NCBI GenBank assembly: GCA_016930735.1
Contig: JAFGGF010000039.1
Location: forward strand, 1-19,566
Reading direction: 5' to 3'
DNA from: Prolixibacteraceae bacterium
Lineage (GTDB): Bacteria > Bacteroidota > Bacteroidia > Bacteroidales > Prolixibacteraceae
Length of the DNA stretch: 19,566 nt
Shown here: piece by piece, positions 15,821-19,566 of the stretch
Position numbering within the stretch: the stretch's first letter is position 1
How the letters are laid out: the number at the start of each line of letters is the position of its first letter
Made by a program: the position numbers and the translations under genes
Notes under the pieces: generated by a model
Told to the model about the DNA's origin: nothing
What the model saw: only the letters and a program-made list of their open reading frames with translations
The model's database searches: none

Positions 15821-17174
15821 CTTTATTTACTGACTCTTCTAAAATATTATATTGCCAATTGCCTAATTTATTTACAATATATTTAATTTCTTCTTCACTT
15901 AATTTTTGATCATTTGATTTATTCAATGATTTATCTAATCCACTACCTGAAATTTCATACACAAAATCATGAAATGTAATTCTAATATCAACACCTTTAA
16001 TTGAAACATTTTTAGAATTATGTCGCAATCCATTAAAAGATGAAGTTACTGAAATGCTATATATATTTCCAGCGGAGCTTAATTCCTTATTAATCTTTGT
16101 TTCAAGTAACTTTTTAAAGTTAATTGCCAAATCAATTCCTTCCTGTTTGTAATTTCCATATTCAATTTTTAAACTTCTTGATTTAAAAAATCCATCCATT
16201 TTTGATAACATTTTTTCAATTGATTGAAATAGAGGATATATACTAAAATCTAAAATTTCGCTTACAATATACGGAGACTTTAAAACTCTTTTATTAAGGT
16301 TGATATCATCACCAATCTTTTGTTTCAATAATTTAAGCTTTTTATCCAAATCATCAGGTTCTTCAATTTCTTCGCCTCTTGCACCTCTCAACATTAGGTC
16401 GAGTGAATTAATTACTTCCTCGCATATATAATTAAAAAAATAATCAAGTTGTCCTGCATCAGCTTGTTCGAGAGCATTATAATAAGCTTCTTTATTTTCG
16501 GTTTTTATAATTGCCGGAGGGAAACCGAGTTGCATTAAAATAAAATTCATCAACAAACGGGCTATTCTGCCATTTCCATCATCAAAAGGATGGATCCTTA
16601 TAAATCTGTAATGAAATTCGGTCGCAAAAATAACCGGGTCAATATCTTTATTCTCAATTTGAACAGAATACCATTTTAAAAGATCAGCCATTTTTGCAGG
16701 GGTTTCTTCGGGTTTAGCAAAATAAAAAATCTCTCCTGTTTTCGTTAAAACATGATTTGGTGTTGTTTTATATTTACCAACACTTACCCATTTTTTTGTA
16801 GGTTTTCCATCAGAAGTTATTGCATCTACCTGGTATGGTTGTTTTAAAATCAATTCATGCAAATCTCTAATAAAACTTTCGGTTAATGGTCTTTTTTGTT
16901 TTATTACATCTTCAATATATTTAATTGCTTCATCATGCCCCGACATTTCAAGATGATCCTTTAAAGGTTTAGCCTGTGCTGTATGACCAAACAACAAAAG
17001 AGCTTTTGTTTCACCATATGTCAAGCTGTTACCTTCGATATGAGATGAATGGTAATTCCAGTCAAGCCTGAACTTTTGCATGATCATTTTTTCCTGCTCA
17101 GAAGATAATGGTCTAAAATTATCCAATTCAGCTTTTAAAACATTTACCTTTTGTAGATTTTCTAATAATTCCAT
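15816..17174 (-). CDS. Fic-domain protein (class II type, self-inhibited) with unassigned C-terminal region
   Basis: Fic proteins usually transfer AMP from ATP to hydroxyl side chains of target proteins, in the cytoplasm. Seen here: the complete catalytic motif HPFDDGNGRIAR at 195-206 (His195, Asp199, Asn201, Arg203, Arg206), and upstream an inhibitory helix motif SSHIEGN at 43-49 with Ser43 and Glu47, which fits (S/T)xxxE(G/N). Its N-terminal position makes this a class II, self-regulated Fic. A flap-like segment lies around TTPNHVL (137-143). Residues from about 275 to 452 match nothing I recognise and are markedly more AT-rich in DNA. No Fic antitoxin gene is beside it. The ATG at 17174 is only 36 nt from the divergent YkgJ start. 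A 33-nt gap to GH3 permits read-through into it. Target unknown. Confidence 0.92.
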   Translation of the reverse strand: MELLENLQKVNVLKAELDNFRPLSSEQEKMIMQKFRLDWNYHSSHIEGNSLTYGETKALLLFGHTAQAKPLKDHLEMSGHDEAIKYIEDVIKQKRPLTESFIRDLHELILKQPYQVDAITSDGKPTKKWVSVGKYKTTPNHVLTKTGEIFYFAKPEETPAKMADLLKWYSVQIENKDIDPVIFATEFHYRFIRIHPFDDGNGRIARLLMNFILMQLGFPPAIIKTENKEAYYNALEQADAGQLDYFFNYICEEVINSLDLMLRGARGEEIEEPDDLDKKLKLLKQKIGDDINLNKRVLKSPYIVSEILDFSIYPLFQSIEKMLSKMDGFFKSRSLKIEYGNYKQEGIDLAINFKKLLETKINKELSSAGNIYSISVTSSFNGLRHNSKNVSIKGVDIRITFHDFVYEISGSGLDKSLNKSNDQKLSEEEIKYIVNKLGNWQYNILEESVNKV

Positions 17175-17180
17175 TTTATT

Positions 17181-17188
17181 TAATTTTG
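17181..17188 (+). promoter_or_regulatory. Candidate -7 box for the YkgJ-type gene
   Basis: TAATTTTG matches TAnnTTTG and ends 22 nt before the ATG at 17211, a sensible leader. The nearest upstream TTTG (17150-17153) is 27 nt away, longer than the usual spacing, so support is partial. The site lies in the 36-nt gap between divergent genes, so the Fic promoter must overlap it or lie inside the YkgJ gene. Confidence 0.3.
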
Positions 17189-17210
17189 AGGATAATCTAT
17201 TTTTTTACAT

Positions 17211-17744
17211 ATGTCTCAAATTTACGAGGAAATCTATAAAAAATACTATTTGCTCAGAAATGATATCGACAAGTTTTGTGAAAAACTTTATTTAGAGCAT
17301 TCAAGCTATCTCCAATGCAAAAAAGGTTGTGATCTCTGCTGCATGGATTACAAAATTTTCCCTGTGGAATTTTATTCAATTGTTGAAGAACTGAAAAATA
17401 ATTCCTTTAATGTATCTGATATTGAGAAGAAGGAAGCCGAAAATAATTGTATTTATCTTAAAAACCATGAATGCCTGATATATAATTCCCGCCCGATAAT
17501 ATGCCGCTCACACGGATTACCATTACTTTATACCAACGATGAAGGTGAATGGGAACTTTCGGCATGTGAACTAAACTTTACAGAATTTGAAAATGGCTTT
17601 ACCGAAGAAAACACTTTTCCCCAGGATAAATTCAACAGTAAACTATTCATGATAAACAAAAAATTTATTCAGGAATCGAAAGAAAAGAAGTTTGCTGAAT
17701 TTGAATTAATTTCCATAAAAGAAATCATAAAATTTTTAGTTTAG
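17211..17744 (+). CDS. YkgJ-family cysteine-cluster protein
   Basis: YkgJ-type proteins (PF03692, formerly UPF0153) carry a zinc- or iron-sulfur-like cysteine cluster. Their function is not settled. Seen here: C36-x3-C40-x2-C43-C44 (LQCKKGCDLCC), then C80 and C88 (NNCIYLKNHECLIY), C98 in RPIICRSHGLP, and C119. The phrase CLIYNSRPIICRSHG is a close fit to the family (C..Y..RP..CR..G). At 177 residues the length is usual. There is no signal peptide, so it is cytoplasmic. The ATG at 17211 follows a candidate -7 box. It diverges from the Fic gene with a 36-nt gap and is followed after 57 nt by asnB on the same strand. That gap contains a 9-bp inverted repeat, so cotranscription with asnB is uncertain. 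No functional link to either neighbour is evident. Confidence 0.88.
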   Translation: MSQIYEEIYKKYYLLRNDIDKFCEKLYLEHSSYLQCKKGCDLCCMDYKIFPVEFYSIVEELKNNSFNVSDIEKKEAENNCIYLKNHECLIYNSRPIICRSHGLPLLYTNDEGEWELSACELNFTEFENGFTEENTFPQDKFNSKLFMINKKFIQESKEKKFAEFELISIKEIIKFLV

Positions 17745-17760
17745 CACGAAGAATTTGATA

Positions 17761-17783
17761 GTTTTATATAATTAATATAAAAC
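17761..17783. repeat. Perfect 9-bp inverted repeat upstream of asnB
   Basis: GTTTTATAT-AATTA-ATATAAAAC, 9-base arms around a 5-base centre, ending 18 nt before the asnB ATG. Its place suggests an operator or a leader hairpin. It has no following T-run and is entirely AT-rich inside, so a terminator is unlikely. Confidence 0.35.
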
Positions 17784-17801
17784 AGATTATCTTAACTGAA
17801 T

Positions 17802-19566
17802 ATGTGTGGTTTTTCAGGAATAATCAACCTTGATTCCCGCCCCGTTGACCTGACTATCATTCAGAAAATGTCGGAGACTTTAAAACACAGAGGTCCTGAC
17901 GACCGGGGATTCATCGGATTTTCGCTAGACAATGAAAAGATTTACCCCCTTCAACCTTATGAGTTAACTTCAAAAAATAAATCGTTCAGTTGCAGCATTG
18001 GATTTAACCGTTTATCAATCCTCGACTTAACAGCAAACGGCCATCAGCCGATGATAAGTTACGATGGCAAGCTGGCTATTGCATATAACGGAGAAACCTA
18101 TAATGCATTCGATTTTAAAAACACTTTACAAAAGAAGGGCTACAGATTCAGAAGTAAGACAGATACAGAAGTGCTTTTGTATTTATATCAGGAATACGGG
18201 ATCGAAAAAATGCTGGAGTTAATTAATGGAATGTTTGCTTTCTGTATTGTTGACCTGAATAAAAACAAACTGTTTTTAGCGCGCGACCACGCCGGGATTA
18301 AACCACTTTACTGGTATAAAAATAAATCCACCATTCTTTTTGCTTCAGAGATCAAAGCATTTTTGGATCATCCTGATTTTAAATCAGAAATTAATCTCCT
18401 GAATATTCCTGAATATAAATTTTACCATTATTGTGCTTTTGACAGGACACTTTTTAAAGGAGTTTCAAGAATTCCACAGGGCTGTTATCTGGAAATCACT
18501 TCAAATAATGAAAAACTTATTAAATACTATGAGGCGCCATTATCGAAAGACAGAAAAATATCTCAAAAAAGGGCTGAAGAAATACTGGAAAATACTTTAA
18601 AGGAAAGTATTAAATCACAATTAATAAGCGATGTGAAAGTAGGATGCCAGCTATCGGGAGGAATTGATTCATCTTTGATTACAACCTTTGCGAGGCAGTA
18701 TTTTAAAGCCAATATGGATACCTTTTCAATTGTATTTGATAATAAGCAATTTTCTGAGGAAAAATACATTGACCAGGTAATTGAAAAAACTGTTCCACTT
18801 GCACATAAATTTAAATTAACACCGGAATATTTCAGTGAAAATATTATATCAGCTGCCTGGCATTACGACGAACCTTTGTTAATGCCTCAAAATGTCGGGA
18901 TAAAAAGACTGGCACAAGGCTCGTCAGAATTTGTAACTGTGCTGCTAAGCGGCGAAGGATCAGATGAATTAATGGGTGGCTACCAACGATTCTATGATTT
19001 ATCATTCAGAAATAAAAACCTTTGGTATATTTCCATTTTATCCAAAATCCTGAACAAAGGCAAAGGAATGATAAAAAACTATTTACCGGAATTGAGCCCG
19101 ACTGAATATTTTTTAAGCTTAGGCTGGACAACCGGGCCAGATGTTTATAATAGTTACATAGAAGAAAATCATCTGCAACAAATATTTGAAAACAGGAAAT
19201 CGCTGATCCCCGATCATCCCGATTTGATAAAAAATCTGCGATATTATGAAATACAGGGCTGGCTGGGTGCTACACTCATGATCCAGGATAAAATGACCAT
19301 GGCACATTCAATAGAAAACAGGGTACCCTTTACTGATAAAAATATGTTTAACCTCATATTTTCTCTACCATCAGTTTATTTTATTAAAAGTAAAATCAAT
19401 CCATTTTCTTATTCTGACCATTCTGAAAATACTAAAATTCTACTAAAGAAAATCACAGAAAAGCATTATAGTAAAGATTTTACATACCGTAAAAAAAGTG
19501 GATTTAACCAGCCCATTATTGATTATTTCCAAAATAAAAAGATGAAGGATTTAATAAACGATTTAC
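17802..19566 (+). CDS. asnB: Glutamine-hydrolysing asparagine synthetase, 3' end beyond window
   Basis: AsnB makes asparagine from aspartate, ATP and glutamine-derived ammonia in the cytoplasm. Seen here: MCGFSGI with the nucleophile Cys2 exposed after Met removal, glutaminase-domain signatures KHRGPDDRG (29-37), FNRLSILDL around Arg70 and YNGETYN (95-101), and the synthetase ATP-pyrophosphatase loop LSGGIDSS (284-291), followed by LLSGEGSDELMGGY and later MAHSIENRVPF. The frame is open without a stop for 588 codons to the window edge. Typical Bacteroidota AsnB-like proteins are about 600 to 640 residues, so little is missing. The ATG at 17802 is fixed by the Met-Cys-Gly start. Family paralogues also amidate sugars or lipids in surface-polysaccharide clusters (WbpS-like), which cannot be excluded because the right-hand neighbours are unseen. 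Confidence 0.94.
   Translation, partial: MCGFSGIINLDSRPVDLTIIQKMSETLKHRGPDDRGFIGFSLDNEKIYPLQPYELTSKNKSFSCSIGFNRLSILDLTANGHQPMISYDGKLAIAYNGETYNAFDFKNTLQKKGYRFRSKTDTEVLLYLYQEYGIEKMLELINGMFAFCIVDLNKNKLFLARDHAGIKPLYWYKNKSTILFASEIKAFLDHPDFKSEINLLNIPEYKFYHYCAFDRTLFKGVSRIPQGCYLEITSNNEKLIKYYEAPLSKDRKISQKRAEEILENTLKESIKSQLISDVKVGCQLSGGIDSSLITTFARQYFKANMDTFSIVFDNKQFSEEKYIDQVIEKTVPLAHKFKLTPEYFSENIISAAWHYDEPLLMPQNVGIKRLAQGSSEFVTVLLSGEGSDELMGGYQRFYDLSFRNKNLWYISILSKILNKGKGMIKNYLPELSPTEYFLSLGWTTGPDVYNSYIEENHLQQIFENRKSLIPDHPDLIKNLRYYEIQGWLGATLMIQDKMTMAHSIENRVPFTDKNMFNLIFSLPSVYFIKSKINPFSYSDHSENTKILLKKITEKHYSKDFTYRKKSGFNQPIIDYFQNKKMKDLINDL

Noticed and set aside
15816..17744. Fic/YkgJ as a toxin-antitoxin pair
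   Set aside because: The Fic protein carries its own inhibitory SxxxEG motif, so no separate antitoxin is needed. The YkgJ-type protein is a cysteine-cluster family with no such role known.
3074..19566. One polysaccharide-utilisation operon spanning the window
   Set aside because: Genes alternate strand, have terminators at 5170 and 11225, and include unrelated intracellular functions. No SusD or PUL regulator is visible.

Overview
The window looks like part of a Bacteroidota chromosome (Bacteroidales/Marinilabiliales-like; lineage inferred, not searched). The reasons are a SusC-type TonB-dependent receptor with an N-terminal carboxypeptidase-regulatory domain, a DUF5916 outer-membrane protein, lipoprotein signals, AT-rich spacers, few strong Shine-Dalgarno sites and a couple of TAnnTTTG-like -7 boxes. 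I recognise no tRNA, rRNA, CRISPR array, insertion sequence or integrase.

Layout. Positions 1-3073 (minus) hold a SusC-like receptor that is broken by a -1 frameshift near 1607-1616 and cut by the left window edge. At 3268-4158 (minus) is a divergent thymidylate-synthase-fold enzyme. It is transcribed away from an unrecognised 254-residue protein (4385-5149, plus) that carries an internal duplication. Then come an exported PIG-L/LmbE zinc deacetylase (5233-6105, plus), a convergent GH172/DUF2961 lipoprotein glycosidase (6200-8272, minus), a divergent DUF5916/CBM9-like outer-membrane protein (8578-11202, plus), a structured non-coding spacer (11225-11450), a serine beta-lactamase-fold lipoprotein (11585-12871, plus) and an 87-residue protein that probably shares its transcript. 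The 87-residue gene overlaps tail-to-tail with a secreted GH3/PA14 beta-glycosidase (13152-15782, minus). Upstream of that are a Fic-domain protein (15816-17174, minus), a divergent YkgJ-type cysteine-cluster protein (17211-17744, plus) and a glutamine-dependent asparagine synthetase cut by the right edge (17802-19566, plus).

How the genes may work together. The receptor, PIG-L deacetylase, GH172, DUF5916, serine hydrolase and GH3 are all predicted to be exported and fit a loose glycan-harvesting neighbourhood: uptake, de-N-acetylation, debranching and removal of terminal sugars. They sit on alternating strands with terminators between several of them, so this is a neighbourhood and not one operon. 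No SusD and no dedicated regulator (HTCS, ECF sigma/anti-sigma) is visible inside the window. The right end (Fic, YkgJ, AsnB) and the thymidylate-synthase gene look like unrelated intracellular functions.

The points most worth following up are the broken SusC, the unusual active-site context of the thymidylate synthase homologue, the duplicated unknown protein beside it, the AT-rich unassigned C-terminal third of the Fic protein, and the folded spacer at 11225-11450. I did not find a clear new multi-gene system, and I do not claim one.
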